In this document: positions 24,774-36,500 of the stretch, in pieces
Layout: each line of letters opens with the position of its first letter
Position numbering within the stretch: the first letter of the stretch is position 1
Source of the DNA: CALKXV01 sp965228905
GTDB taxonomy: Bacteria; Pseudomonadota; Alphaproteobacteria; Rhodobacterales; Rhodobacteraceae
Assembly (NCBI GenBank): GCA_965228905.1
Contig: CBDDII010000003.1
Span: 1,054,001-1,118,000, forward strand
Length of the DNA: 64,000 nucleotides
Reading direction: 5' to 3'
Notes under the pieces: model-generated
Seen by the model: the letters and a program-made list of their open reading frames with translations, nothing else
What the model was told of the DNA's origin: nothing
The model's database searches: none
Translations under genes and position numbers: made by a program

Positions 24774-25186
24774 TCCGTTTCGACCACTTCGAAATCGTGG
24801 CTGACCTCGGCGGTTTTCTCCAGCATCGTGGTTGCCGAACAGTACTTATCGACCGAGAGGTTGATTGCGCGTTCGACCTTGGTGCGATCAAGGGCGCGGC
24901 CCTTGACGATGAAATGCAGATGAATGCGGGTGAACACCTTGGGCGGATTTTCGGCGCGGTCGGCTGAAAGCTCCACCTCGACATCTGCGATGGCCTGCCT
25001 GCCCTTTTCAAGAATCGAAACGACATCATAGGCCGAACAGGCACCAGCGCCCATCAAGACCAGTTCCATTGCCGACGGCCCCGGTTTCGGTGCGTCTTCG
25101 TGGGCGGTGCCGATAACGATGGAATGGCCGGATTCCGTTTGACCCAGAAAAGTGCGGTTGCCGGTCCAGGTTAGCCGAGATTTCAT
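24770..25186 (-). CDS. OsmC/YhfA family protein
   Basis: A 138-residue OsmC-like protein. The two redox-active cysteines of the family are present, in LMGAGACSAYDVV (about residue 51) and DKYCSATTMLEK (about 115). OsmC/Ohr proteins are homodimeric thiol peroxidases of the cytoplasm. The sequence fits the YhfA branch better than Ohr, so the true substrate is uncertain. GGAGG lies upstream of the ATG. It is the first gene downstream of the secretion genes on the same strand. Confidence 0.9.
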   Translation of the reverse strand: MKSRLTWTGNRTFLGQTESGHSIVIGTAHEDAPKPGPSAMELVLMGAGACSAYDVVSILEKGRQAIADVEVELSADRAENPPKVFTRIHLHFIVKGRALDRTKVERAINLSVDKYCSATTMLEKTAEVSHDFEVVETD

Positions 25187-25249
25187 GCGCGATCCTCCAA
25201 TTTCCGGTGATCTATGTGCTGGCCGGGCAAATGGCCAGAGAGGATCGGC

Positions 25250-26593
25250 TCAGGCTTCTGACAAAGCGCGGTCTTTCAGGACGCGCAGCGGTTTCAGAAG
25301 GTAGCTCAACACTTTTCGACTGTCGGTCAGGATGTCTGCTGTCACGGTCATGCCCGGACGGATCGGTCGACCGGTCAGTTCGACCCCTTCACCCGCATTC
25401 GGCAAGGCGACAGTCACGCGGAACATCGTTTCGCCCTCGGGCGTATCAAAGCTGGACGGCGAAATGTCGGCAACACGCCCGACGATTTCCCCGAAGCGCG
25501 TGAAATCATAGGACAGCACTTTCATACGGGCCTCCATGCCGACGTCCACGTTACCGATCCGGTCGGCCGAGATTTCGATCTCGGCCTCGATCGCGCTTTC
25601 CCGCGGTACGATCTCGGCGATCAGGTCGCCGGGGGCGACCACTTCGCGCGTGTTTGAAACCGCAAGCTCCATGATGGTGCCGCTGACGGTCGCAACAACC
25701 TCGGCCCGTGCGATCCGGGCCTCGATCTCAGCAACCGAAAGGCTTGTGCTGACGATTTCCTCTTCGACTTCGGCGCGGCGAAGGGCAGCTTCGCGTTTTC
25801 GTTCGGCCAGAAGTTTCTCGCGCTGCAAGTCATTGGTGCGAAGCGCATTTTCCTGGGCTGTAATCTCGCCGGAAAGCTCAAGCCTGATGCGTTCGATCTG
25901 AAGATACTCGCGCTCAAGCTCTTCGACCGAATTGCGGGCGAGCGCCCCAGAGGCGCCGCCAAGACGGCTTCGTTCGACGCGGCCCTTCAACAGGTCGGCC
26001 TCCTCAGACAGGTTGTCCTGCCGTGCTTTCAGAACGGCGACCGTGGCCTCGATGGCTTCGCGTTCCGAGGCGATCAGATCCAGTTGCGCATCAAGGAAGG
26101 ATTGTTCGGCCCAGAACAGAATTTCGCCCGGGTTCAGATCGTCGAGCGTGTCAAAGTCGGGTATGCTCCCCCGGTTCTGCAGCAGAAAGGCGATGCGCTG
26201 GCGTTCCGCCAAAAGCGTTCTGCGCCGGGCCTGCAGCTTGCCCAACTCGCGTTCCAGCGAGGATGTGTCGAACGTCAGCAAGGGCGTGCCTGCCGCGACG
26301 TGTTGGTCTTTTGCCACGTGGATTTCGGCCACAACGCCGCCGTCGGGGTGTTCGACCTGTTCGGCCAGGGTGCGGGTCTGGATGATGCCGCTGCCCGTGG
26401 TCACCTCGTTCACCGGGGTTGCACCCGCCCAGATGATGAGTGCGGCGAGCGTGGCAAGCAGGGTATAGATCAGGTGGCGGGCAAAACGGGTGTCATGCGC
26501 TTCGGGAAGTTCGGCACTGGCGTTCAAGGCGCCGTGTCGCCTGAGGTTGGCGCGGCGCAAGGCGCGTTCGTGCTGCCGTTCCGCCCGGGTCAT
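25250..26593 (-). CDS. Type I secretion membrane fusion protein (HlyD family)
   Basis: A 447-residue adaptor that would link the inner-membrane ABC exporter to a TolC-type outer-membrane channel. It has a cytoplasmic N-terminus (about 1-40), one membrane helix (YTLLATLAALIIWAG, about 48-63), a split lipoyl/barrel-sandwich domain (VNEVTTGSGIIQTRT and VVATVSGTIMELAVSNTREVV), a long coiled coil (about 115-300, with ELEREYLQIERIRLEL), and a C-terminal beta domain (DISPSSFDTPEGETMFRVTVAL; RPIRPGMTVTADILTDSRKVLSYLLKPL). Its ATG overlaps the upstream ABC gene stop by 4 bp. No tolC gene is in the window. Confidence 0.95.
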   Translation of the reverse strand: MTRAERQHERALRRANLRRHGALNASAELPEAHDTRFARHLIYTLLATLAALIIWAGATPVNEVTTGSGIIQTRTLAEQVEHPDGGVVAEIHVAKDQHVAAGTPLLTFDTSSLERELGKLQARRRTLLAERQRIAFLLQNRGSIPDFDTLDDLNPGEILFWAEQSFLDAQLDLIASEREAIEATVAVLKARQDNLSEEADLLKGRVERSRLGGASGALARNSVEELEREYLQIERIRLELSGEITAQENALRTNDLQREKLLAERKREAALRRAEVEEEIVSTSLSVAEIEARIARAEVVATVSGTIMELAVSNTREVVAPGDLIAEIVPRESAIEAEIEISADRIGNVDVGMEARMKVLSYDFTRFGEIVGRVADISPSSFDTPEGETMFRVTVALPNAGEGVELTGRPIRPGMTVTADILTDSRKVLSYLLKPLRVLKDRALSEA

Positions 26594-28791
26594 GACGCCG
26601 CCCGCTCAAGGTCCGCGGTGTTGCGCATGACCGCGTTTCCGGCATTGAGGAAGATGACGGAATCGGTGCGCCTCATCAGGCTGGGACGGTGCGTGACAAG
26701 AACGCAGGTCATGGTACCGCGCCGCCGCTCCAACGCCGCGATCAGGTGGGATTCAAACGTGCTGTCCATCCCGCCCGCAGGCTCGTCCAGCAACAGAACG
26801 GCCGGGTTGGACAAGAACGCCTGAGCCACGGCAATGCAGGTGCGCACACTCGATGTCAGGATGCCGGTGTCGAGGTCAGGGTCAATGCGCGTGTTCAACC
26901 CGTCGGGCAAGGTTGCGATCCAGGCACCAAGGCCGACTTCCTCCAGAACCTCCAGCAAACGCGCGTCATCGGCGGCCGGATCTGCAAAGCGCAGGTTCTG
27001 GGCGACCGAGCCGAAGAAAAACAACGGCGCTTGCGAGACATAGGCCACGTTTCGGGCGCGGAAATCGCGGGAAAGCTGCGTCAGATTGAGGGCATTCAGC
27101 AGGACGACACCCGCCTGCGGGGCCAATTGCCCGGCCATCACCTGCAACAGAGTGGTCTTTCCCGACCCGGAACGTCCGGTCAGGGCGACAAGGGCACCGT
27201 GGGGAATCTCAAGCTGCACGCCGATCAGCGTTGGCGCGATGGACCTGGGGTGACGGAAAACCAGGCCGCGCGTTTCGATATGCCCAAGGCACCGCGTTTC
27301 CAACTGACCGGTCGCGCCGGATTCTTCTTCCGGCAGCTTCATCAATGTGTCAATCTGAGAAAAGAGCGCACGCACATCCTGCAGTTTCGGCAGCAGCGTC
27401 AGGGTCTGCTGGACCGGCGCAAACAGCCGCCAGGTCAGGATGGTTGACGCGACCAGTTGACCGGGCGTCAGGATGCCCCCCATGGCAAGATAGGCGCCGA
27501 ACCCGATGACGAGCGAGGCGGAAAGCGGCAGGCTGACTTGCGAAAGGCCGTCCAGCCAGCGGGTCAGCGCGTTCAACTGGCGTCGCGTGCGTGCAACGTC
27601 CCGAACCCTCTGTTCGATAGCGGCGATCCAGTGATCGCTCAGCCCCTCGCGCCCGATGCGCGCCCTTTGCGACAGAAGTTCCAGCAGCGTTCGGTTGAAG
27701 CGGGATTGCGCCGCTGTTTGCTGTTTGCCGGCCCGGCGCACCGCAGGCGCGATGAAAAAACCGAGAACGACGAAGACGGTGATCAACGCGAGCAAGATCA
27801 ACGCAAGCTGCCAGGCAATGACGGCCACCGCGGCGAGCATCAAGACCACCAGCGGATACTCGAGAAGCAAAAGCGCCACCGGTCCGCCGAAGAGATCGCG
27901 GATGGTTTCGAACTGTTTGAGCCGCTGAAGCTGGTCACTGAGCGAAACGCCGGAGAACATGCTTGATGGCAATCGCAAGAGCTTGCCCAGAAGAGCGCCG
28001 CCAAGAAGATATTCCATCCGACCCGAGATGCGCCCGACGATGCCGGCACGTATGCGCCGAAGGCTGAAGTCGGCGCAAAACACCAGGCCAAGCCCGAGAA
28101 TGATACCTTTTAGCGTTTCGGTGTTTCGTGTCGGAATGACGGTGTCAAAAATCTTGGTGATCCCAAAGGCGATCAGGATCGCAGTCGCGCCGGACATCAG
28201 GGTAAGAATGACAAGCAGTCGAAGCTCCGGCGCAAAGCGGAACATCAGATCACCGACCCAGCTTGTACCGCGCGTCGCGGCAAGGCTGGCGCCGTGATCA
28301 ATGTCGGGCTTTTCGAACTGGAAGCAGCGGTAGTCAGCGGCAGGACGCACGGGTTTTCGGCGCTCCCGTACTTCGGACGGTTGGATCAGAAGCGTTCGTC
28401 GGCCTTCGTTTCGGATCAGCCAGGTATCGCCCCGGGCATCGCAAACCAGGGTTTCGGGCGGGCACTGGCGCAAGCTGCGGCCGGGAAGGGTTTGTTCCGT
28501 GCTTTTGTATCCGAGATTTCCAAGGGTGGCGCGAAATTCCGCAAGGCCAAATTGCGCCGGAAAGTGCGGCAAAGCACCGGCCAAAGAACGGGTCTGCGGC
28601 GTCCATTCAAGCCGTTCGAGCAGCACCAGCATCAATTCGACCGTCACGGGCGTGACCGCCTGACCACAGAGCCGGCCCGACATCAGGCTGTCGGACAACA
28701 GGTCCAACTCGAACATGCGTTCGGCGGCAAGCCGTTTTTCCGCTTCGCTATCGAAAGCCTTGCTTTCCGGTTGCAGCACCGCCTCGCTCAT
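26590..28791 (-). CDS. Type I secretion ABC half-transporter with intact Walker motifs but no LSGGQ
   Basis: A 733-residue inner-membrane exporter half. The N-terminal 150 residues resemble a C39-like domain without the catalytic Cys (FRATLGNLGYKSTEQTLPG). The transmembrane domain is at about 170-470. In the nucleotide-binding domain, Walker A GRSGSGKTT is near 538, Walker B VLLLDEPAGG near 664 and the H-loop VTHRPS near 695. The signature position reads GILTSSVRTCIAVAQAF near 640 instead of LSGGQ. The start at 28791 overlaps the upstream gene's stop (ATGA), giving translational coupling; a start 39 bp upstream is less likely. The pattern fits one subunit of an asymmetric heterodimer. Confidence 0.92.
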   Translation of the reverse strand: MSEAVLQPESKAFDSEAEKRLAAERMFELDLLSDSLMSGRLCGQAVTPVTVELMLVLLERLEWTPQTRSLAGALPHFPAQFGLAEFRATLGNLGYKSTEQTLPGRSLRQCPPETLVCDARGDTWLIRNEGRRTLLIQPSEVRERRKPVRPAADYRCFQFEKPDIDHGASLAATRGTSWVGDLMFRFAPELRLLVILTLMSGATAILIAFGITKIFDTVIPTRNTETLKGIILGLGLVFCADFSLRRIRAGIVGRISGRMEYLLGGALLGKLLRLPSSMFSGVSLSDQLQRLKQFETIRDLFGGPVALLLLEYPLVVLMLAAVAVIAWQLALILLALITVFVVLGFFIAPAVRRAGKQQTAAQSRFNRTLLELLSQRARIGREGLSDHWIAAIEQRVRDVARTRRQLNALTRWLDGLSQVSLPLSASLVIGFGAYLAMGGILTPGQLVASTILTWRLFAPVQQTLTLLPKLQDVRALFSQIDTLMKLPEEESGATGQLETRCLGHIETRGLVFRHPRSIAPTLIGVQLEIPHGALVALTGRSGSGKTTLLQVMAGQLAPQAGVVLLNALNLTQLSRDFRARNVAYVSQAPLFFFGSVAQNLRFADPAADDARLLEVLEEVGLGAWIATLPDGLNTRIDPDLDTGILTSSVRTCIAVAQAFLSNPAVLLLDEPAGGMDSTFESHLIAALERRRGTMTCVLVTHRPSLMRRTDSVIFLNAGNAVMRNTADLERAAS

Positions 28792-30464
28792 GTTGCAACA
28801 CCTGGGCTTGGCGCCGGGTCGGACCGGCACGAAATGAAAGGCGTGATGTCCAGCGTTCTGTTCGCAAGCTTCAGGAATGACGGACGGCTGGAAACGATGA
28901 TGGTGATGCGGTTTTTCATCCCTTTTTTGAGGATCGCCAGCAGCCTGGCGTCGATTTCGCGATCCAATGCCGCGTTGGCCTCGTTGAAAAGAATGACGTC
29001 GGGGTCGGTGACAAGCCCGCCGACGATCAACGCGGCATCGCTCAGGGACTTTGGCAATTGAGCCCTTGCACCCGAGCCGACGCGCATTTCAAAGCCGTCC
29101 GGAGTTTGCGAGACGCTGGCTTCGATCCCGATTTCCTGCGCAAGACCGATGGCACGGTCGCGAAAGGTGCGGGGGCGGAACATCGTCATGTTCTCGATCA
29201 GGGTTCCTTCGATCATCGCGTGCGAAGGACCAAGCGTGCGAATACGCTCTCGACGGTCCTGAAGTGCGTAAGAGAAAAGAGATCTTCCGTTGACGACAAT
29301 ATCGCCTGCGCAAAGCGGCAGATCACCCGAAACCAGCCGCAGGAAGGCAGACAGGCTGGCCTTGTCGGGCCCTTTCAAGGCGATGCAATCCCCGGGTTCG
29401 AAACGGGTGCAAAGCTCCGAAAAAGCAATCGGGGTTTCGGGGGTGGCCTCGGTTGAGACCTCGGAAAGCTGAAGGGACTCGATGGCATCCAGGGGCTGTT
29501 TGCCCGAGCGGATTTCCGAAACGGCAAGGATGTCTTCAAGCTCGTCCCGGTCGGTACGCAGATTTTCCTTTCCCGCCAGGAACGCCTCGACCTTGAGGAT
29601 GGGCTGGATGATGCGGCTGGTCAGAAGAATGATCGCGGCCAGGGCACCCACGGTCATATCGCCCCGGATCACCATCACCGCACCGATCGACCCCATCAAC
29701 AACGGGGAAAGCGTGCCCAGGGCGGCGGTGAACCCTTGTGCCAGTTGGACAGATCGCGCGGTGCCTGCGCTGATCTCGGCGGAACTGCCCAGCAAACGCT
29801 CATACCGGCGCAACATGAAATGTTCGATCCGCATTCCCTTGACGATGTCGAGCCCCCGCAAGGTCTCAGAGAGGAAACTGTGCCGCCTGGCTTCGTTTTC
29901 GCGACGGCGTTTTTGCAGGACCAGGACGCGGCGGCGTGCAATGCGCAAGACCATGAAGGAAACGGCAAGAACGGCGAGGATGGTGATACCCGCCTCTGGT
30001 GAAATAAGCAGGATGATTGCGAGGAACAGGAATGCGAAGGGAAGGTCCAGAAGGGCCATCGAGGTTTCGCTGACATGGGCACTGCGAAGCCGGTCGATCC
30101 CCATGATACCGCGATAAAGATCACCCTGCCCAAGTCGCCCAAAGGCATTGGAATCGCACAATAAAAGCGAGCGAACGGCGGCGGGATAGGCCGCGATCTC
30201 AAACCGTTCCGCCGCGCGTTCCAGGATGTGCCGACGCGCGGTGCGCAAGGTCATTTCGGCAAGGATGGAAACAAATACGACCGCACCAAGAACGACAAGG
30301 GTCTCGACGCCGTTGTTGGGTATTACGCGGTCATAGATGTGGATCATCGCCATCGGCACGGCAAGCGACAGGAGATTTGCGCCAAACGACGCAAGGATGA
30401 CCGACGGCGTTCGCCGCGATGCTATGAGTATCGAATCCGCTCGCAATTTGTTGCCCCAAGGCAA
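28788..30464 (-). CDS. Type I secretion ABC half-transporter with degenerate nucleotide-binding domain
   Basis: A 558-residue PrtD-like half-transporter with six membrane helices in the first 320 residues (SLAVPMAMIHIYDRVIPNNGVETL is the typical opening). The C-terminal domain keeps the ABC outline but not the catalytic residues. The P-loop is GPDKASLS near 365 (no GxGKS/T), the signature is LPKSLSD near 470, the Walker B region is VILFNEANAALD near 486 (Asn for the Asp), and the H-loop is VSSRPS near 521 (Ser for His). It is probably unable to hydrolyse ATP. A TTG at 30464 is the reported start; no clear ribosome site is seen, so the N-terminus could shift. Confidence 0.88.
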   Translation of the reverse strand: MPWGNKLRADSILIASRRTPSVILASFGANLLSLAVPMAMIHIYDRVIPNNGVETLVVLGAVVFVSILAEMTLRTARRHILERAAERFEIAAYPAAVRSLLLCDSNAFGRLGQGDLYRGIMGIDRLRSAHVSETSMALLDLPFAFLFLAIILLISPEAGITILAVLAVSFMVLRIARRRVLVLQKRRRENEARRHSFLSETLRGLDIVKGMRIEHFMLRRYERLLGSSAEISAGTARSVQLAQGFTAALGTLSPLLMGSIGAVMVIRGDMTVGALAAIILLTSRIIQPILKVEAFLAGKENLRTDRDELEDILAVSEIRSGKQPLDAIESLQLSEVSTEATPETPIAFSELCTRFEPGDCIALKGPDKASLSAFLRLVSGDLPLCAGDIVVNGRSLFSYALQDRRERIRTLGPSHAMIEGTLIENMTMFRPRTFRDRAIGLAQEIGIEASVSQTPDGFEMRVGSGARAQLPKSLSDAALIVGGLVTDPDVILFNEANAALDREIDARLLAILKKGMKNRITIIVSSRPSFLKLANRTLDITPFISCRSDPAPSPGVAT

Positions 30465-30539
30465 AATCTTTTGGAAAGCCTAGGCGGTAGCGGCGAAGAA
30501 ACGGTTAATGCAAACTCATGCGGACGGGTGACCCCCGGC

Positions 30540-33500
30540 TCAGAATGTGATCTTCTCGATCCCGGTGAAGTCTATCGTGCCGCCTTCATCAAAAGTAATG
30601 ACACCCGTTGCATCAGCGCTGAGGTCAAGGGAGTCGAGCGTCTGGCCTGTCACCTCGTACCCTGCGTCCAGAAGAAGCGTCCAGCCGTCTCCGTCCACCA
30701 TGTTGCCGTCAATCGTGATGTCGCCGGTGAATCCGGCCAGTTCCAGCGTGTCGATCCATCCTGCACCGCCATTGATCGTGTCAGCTCCCTGCATGGCGGT
30801 GACCATGAATATGTCGTTTCCATCACCCCCGTTCATCAGGTCGTCGCCTGTGCCGCCGAAAATGGTGTCGTCGCCCGCGCCGGCGGTCACGGTATCCGCA
30901 CCCGAACCGGCATAGATGACATCATTGCCATCGCCGCTGGTCACGATGTCATCACCGGCGCGGGTATAAATTACCTGGTCGCTGTGACCGGTCGTGGCGG
31001 TTTCGCTGCTGGTATTCCCGTTGTGGGTCGCATTCGGATGCGCCGTGGCAAAGCCGGTGTCGTAATCGAAGGCGTCCGCCGCCACGCTACTTGCGCCCAT
31101 GAAATCGGTCGCGTCGTACTCCACACCGTTGAAGGAAAACCGCTCGACCCCGCTGACCAGGTCCGTGCCTTCGTCCAGCCCGTCCTGCGTGTTGAGGTCC
31201 GTGATGGTGAAAGTCGCCGTGGCGGTATCGTAGGAAATGTCGAAGTCCGAGGCATTACCAGAGAATTGCACGGTATCGCCCCCGCTCAATGCGAAATCCG
31301 GCACTGTCGTCGTGAAAATCTGCGAGGGATAGTTGTTGCCATCCAACCCATAGATCCGAAAGACTTGCTGGTTGCCGTTGGCATAGGTCAGATGGAAGTC
31401 GGCGTAGTCGGTCTGCGCGTTTACGCTGACGTTGGAATAGGCTTCGTTCAAGATGATGCTGTCGGTGCCGAAGTCGAAATCGCTAATGACGAGTGTCACG
31501 TTGTTGTTCGTCGTCTCGATGTTGACGTAGTCGGCGACACCATCTCCCAACACGGTGTTCGGTGAATCGTTCAGGCGGATCACGGCATAGTCGCCTGTGT
31601 TCGCCGTGACCGTATAATAGTCAGTCCCCGCCGTGCCGTGGAAATCGTTGTTGTCGTAAACACTGCGCCATTCGGGACCGGAAAGCCCGGCCGCACCGCC
31701 GACGATAGTGTCGTCGCCCGCGCCTCCGGTTATCAAGTTGGTGCCGTCAAAGCCGTAGATGACATCGTTTCCGGCAGTGCCCGCCAGCGTGTTGTCGCCC
31801 TCTGTGCCGAAGGTCAGGCCGATCTCTTCGGAGTGGTGTTCTCCGGTGTCGTCGGTCGCGACAACGGTGACCGTATGTTGCGAGGCGCTGCCATCGCGCG
31901 GATCGTCGGTCAACGAGATTTCCCCGGTGTTGCTGTCGATGGCGAACAGCCCGCCCGCGTCAGCGGACAGAGAGAAACTGTGGGTCGTATCATCGGCATC
32001 GCTGACGCCATCGACCTGCGCGACCACCGAGCCCATGCCAAGCGCACCCTCAAGCGCTGTTTCGCTGACAACCGTGGCGACACCGGCCGGGTCGCCCCAT
32101 GTTCCACCCGAAGCAGGGTTTTCGGCCACGGCAATGCTTGAATTGCCAGTAAAGGTGATCTGGTAATCCCCGCCGGTGTTCTGGGAATCGCTGTAGGTGT
32201 TGGTCGTGTCCGACGCTTCGCCTTCTGTAACGGGGTAGGCCCCGATGGCCAGGATATAGGTGCCTGCGGCAAGGCCCGTTTCGGCGATATAGGAGTCGGT
32301 GCCATTGGCACTGCCATCGTTTCCCGGAGCGCCATCATCATTGGCCGCGACGACGGTGTAGCTGCCGTCACCGTTCAGACGCAAAAGCACCATGCCGGAG
32401 TCAAGCCCGCCCGCCGGTACGCCATCGGCCAGAACGTCGATTGTCAGATCTCCGCCCGTATGGTCGATCTGCCAGCGGTCGATTGTGGTCTTGTTCTCCG
32501 AGTTCGTCTGGATCGTCCCGGTGACCACCGTTTCAACCTGTGAGCCATCGACGCCTGACAGGTCTCGGTTGGCCGCGAATTTCATGTCTGTCGGGGCGGC
32601 GTTGGCCTGAAGTTCGGCAATCCGCACCATCTCGTCGTGGCTGTAGGCGGTGCCGTTGAACTCGAAAACTTCGACATTGGTCACCGTATCAACGCCTTCG
32701 TTGCCGTCTTCGCTATTCAGGTCGGTGATCGTGAAAGTGCCCGTGGTGCTGTCGTAGACCACGCCAAAGTCCTCGACATCGCCGTCCCAGATGGCGTGGT
32801 CCGTGCCATCGCCCCCATCCAGCGTGTCGTTCCCGCCGGTATCGACCGCAACAATCTGGACGTTGTCGAGAGAGGTTCCGACATTGAGATTAGTGCCCAC
32901 TTCGACAAAGCGCAGCGTGTTCGATCCGTCGCCACTGCCGCCTTCGATGTCGAAGGTATAGGTGTTCATCACGTCCTGTGTGTCGGGGTCAATCGTGGCG
33001 ATCAACTCGCCGCCGAAGTAGACCTCCATCACGCCGGGCAGGTCCGAGCCGTAATTCCCCGCATCGAACGACAGACGATAGGCTTCGCCCGTCCCGAGGC
33101 CCGAAATCGTCTGGCTGATGTCCATCTGTGCGCCGGACTCGGACATGTCCAGCCAATGGTTGCCGTCGGTCGCATATTGGCCGGAATAGCCATCCTCGTG
33201 CATCTCGAACACGGTTCCGTTGGCGTCTGTCCAGCCATCAATGGTGCTCATCCGCGCCAGCATGTCGCTGTGCGCCGCCCCATCCGTATCCTCGAACGAA
33301 CCGTTCACAACGAAATTCTGCACGCCTTCGCCAGAAAGCGTGTCGTCGCCCGCGCCACCGGAAACACTGTCATCGCCGAAACCGCCCGAAAGGCTGTCGT
33401 CGCCGGCACCGCCAGCGATCTGGTCGTCTCCCTCTGCGCCGTCGATCACCGCACCATCATCGTGCCCGGTGATCGTGTCCGCGCCGCTGCCGCCGGTGAT

Positions 33501-36500
33501 CGAGCTTTCGGCGACGCCCGTATCCGTGAAGCCCGCGCCACCGTCGGCCAGGACGATGTCCTCCCCGGTATCGCGCACGGTCATTGTCATCACGTGAGAA
33601 TCTGTGGCGCCCTGGCTGTCGGTGGCCGTAATGGTCAGCGACACCTGGGTTTCACCCGACTCGAAATCGAAACTTGCGCCATCCCGCACCTGGACCGCGC
33701 CGTTGACCACCTCGAAGCGATCATCATCGACGGAATAGGTGACGACATCACCGTCGTCCGGATCCGATGCACTGACGGTGCCTAACACCACCCCGGCCGA
33801 GTTTTCGGCGATCGCAACTTCGGTGCTGGCCTGAAGCAACGTGCGCCCGTCCGTGTCCGGCCCGTCCCATTCAAGTTGCAGACCAGCGGATCCATAGTTC
33901 TCAAAATACCGGACTTCGATCGTGTGCGCGCCGGGGCTCAAAGTAATGGTTGCGGTCGCTGTCTGGAACGAGTGTTGCCCGTCATTGTCGATCCACTGCC
34001 GGCCATCCACGTAAAGGACCGCGCCGTCATCGGCAGAAAGGTAAAAGGTGTATTCGCCACCGGTTTCCACCAGGAAATTGCCTGTGATCTGGGCGCCGAA
34101 GGTGTCGGTGCCGCCGTCCGCCCAAAAGCTGTTGTGACTGTCCGCGAAATTGATTTCGCTTATGTTTTCATAGGCCGTGGGTGTTGCCGACCAGTCAATA
34201 TCGGCGAGCTGGTGGATATCGTGCGATACGTCGAAATACCGCGCCGTAAAGCCAGCTTCCGTGACCGAAACCTCCGGCCCCTCGTTCACGTCGGCAACAG
34301 TCACGGTGACAATCTGGCTGTCGCTGAGGCCAGCGGCGTCGGTTGCGGTGACGGTGACGTCCAAAGTTTCATCGGATTCATGATCGAGTGACACGCCATC
34401 CCGCAGACGAAGTTCACCGCCGACAACCTCGAACCGCGCGTCGTCGGTGGTATAGGTCAGGGTATCGCCCGCGTCCGGGTCATAATCGGTGACACTGCCG
34501 ACCACGGCCCCGGCAGCGTTCTCAGCCACTGTGCCATCCTCGACGGTCACACTTGGCCCCTCGTTCACGTCGGCGACCGTTACGGTGACGATCCGGCTAT
34601 CGCTGAGGCCTGCCGCGTCTGTCGCGGTGACGGTGACTTCAATCGTCTCTTCACTCTCATGATCGAGCGAGACACCATCGCGCAACCGCAGTTCGCCCTC
34701 CACGACCTCGAACCGTGCATCGTCGGTCGAATAGGTCAGGGTGTCGCCTGCGTCCGGGTCATAACCAGAGACACTGCCGACCACGGCCCCGGCAGCATTC
34801 TCGGCGATCGTCCCGTCCTCGGCAGTCACACTCGGGCCTTCGTTCACGTCGGCAACGGTGACAGTGACGGTCTGGCTGTCACTGAGACCAGCGGCGTCGG
34901 TTGCGGTGACGGTGACTTCAATCGTCTCTTCACTCTCATGATCGAGCGAGACGCCATCTCGCAGACGAAGTTCGCCGCCGACAACTTCGAACCGCGCGTC
35001 GTCGGTCGTGTAGGTCAGACTGTCGCCTGCGTCCGGGTCATAACCGGTGACAGCACCGACGACGGCCCCGGCGGCATTCTCGGCGACCGTCCCGTCCTCT
35101 GCGGTCACACTCGGCCCCTCATTCACGTCGGCAACAGTCACGGTGACGATCTGACTGTCGCTGAGGCCTGCCGCGTCTGTCGCGGTAACGGTGACATCGA
35201 CCGTCTCTTCACTCTCATGATCGAGCGAGACGCCATCGCGCAAGCGTAGTTCGCCGTCCACGACCTCGAACCGCGCGTCGTCGGTCGTGTAGGTCAGACT
35301 GTCGCCTGCGTCCGGGTCATAACCGGTGACACTGCCGACCACGGCCCCGGCAGCATTCTCGGCAACCGTGCCATCCTCGGTGGTGAGTGTGGGAGCGTCG
35401 TTCAAGGCGTTGGCCGGATCGACATCTCCATCGGCGAAACGGAAGACCTCTACGTTGGTGATGGTGTCGGTGCCATCGGGGCTGTCCGGACGGATGTCCA
35501 CAACCGTGTAAACCCCGTCCGCCTCGGAGATCGTGTAATCCGCGCGTGCGCCCGAAAAGGTGGCGATATCCGCGCCAGACCCGCCGACGATTGTGTCGTT
35601 TCCGGCCCCGCCATCCAGGAGGTCGTCATCGGCACCACCATCCAGCGTGTCGTTCCAGTCGCCGCCGCTGAGGGTGTCTGCGCCTGTGCCACCCTGCATC
35701 GCATCCATCCCCGTGCCGCCAGAGATCAGATCATCTCCATCGCCGCCGTCGAGCGTGTCGTGCCAGGTTCCACCATCAAGCGTGTCGTTTCCTGACCCGC
35801 CCATTAGGCTATCGCGCCCGTCGCCCCCGAAAAGCGAGTCACGTCCGTCGCCGCCATCAAGCGTGTCATCCCAGACGCCGCCGTCGAGTGTGTCGTCGCC
35901 AAAGCCACCGCTCAGACTGTCCCGGCCAGCGTCACCTGACAAAACGTCGTTGCCACCGCCACCATGAATGGTGTCAAAGCCCGAACCACCCGTTATCGTA
36001 TCGTCAGCGCCACCGCCCGCGAGACTGTCGTTGCCACCGCCACCGTCGATATTCCCGCCATCGTCATGGGCAACGATCGTATCATTGCCATCGCCCCCGG
36101 TGATCAAGGTTTCGGCGACGCCGGTGTCCGTGAAGCCCACGCCCTCATCGGTAAGCGAGATCGCCTCGGCCTGATCGTCGATGTTGATCGTCACGGTTTG
36201 ACTGTCGCTTGCCTCCTGGCTGTCTGTCGCGGTGACGGTCAGAGTGATGGCTTGCCCGTCGGTCTCATAGTCGAGGCTTTCGCCATCGCGCAACCGTAGT
36301 TGGCCGTCCACAACCTCGAACCGCGCATCGTCGGTGGTGTATGTCTGACTGTCGCCTTCGTCCGGGTCGCTGGCGGTGACACTGCCGACCACCGCCCCGG
36401 CAGCATTCTCGGCAACCGTGCCGTCTTCGGCGGTCAAGTTCGGCCCTTCGTTCACGTCGGCAACGGTGACAGAGACGGTCTGGCTGTCGCTGAGACCTGC

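Noticed and set aside
28341..28791. C39 bacteriocin peptidase function for the N-terminal domain of the second ABC subunit
   Set aside because: The catalytic Cys/His motif of C39 peptidases is not seen. The domain is at most a C39-like pseudo-peptidase that could hold the substrate.
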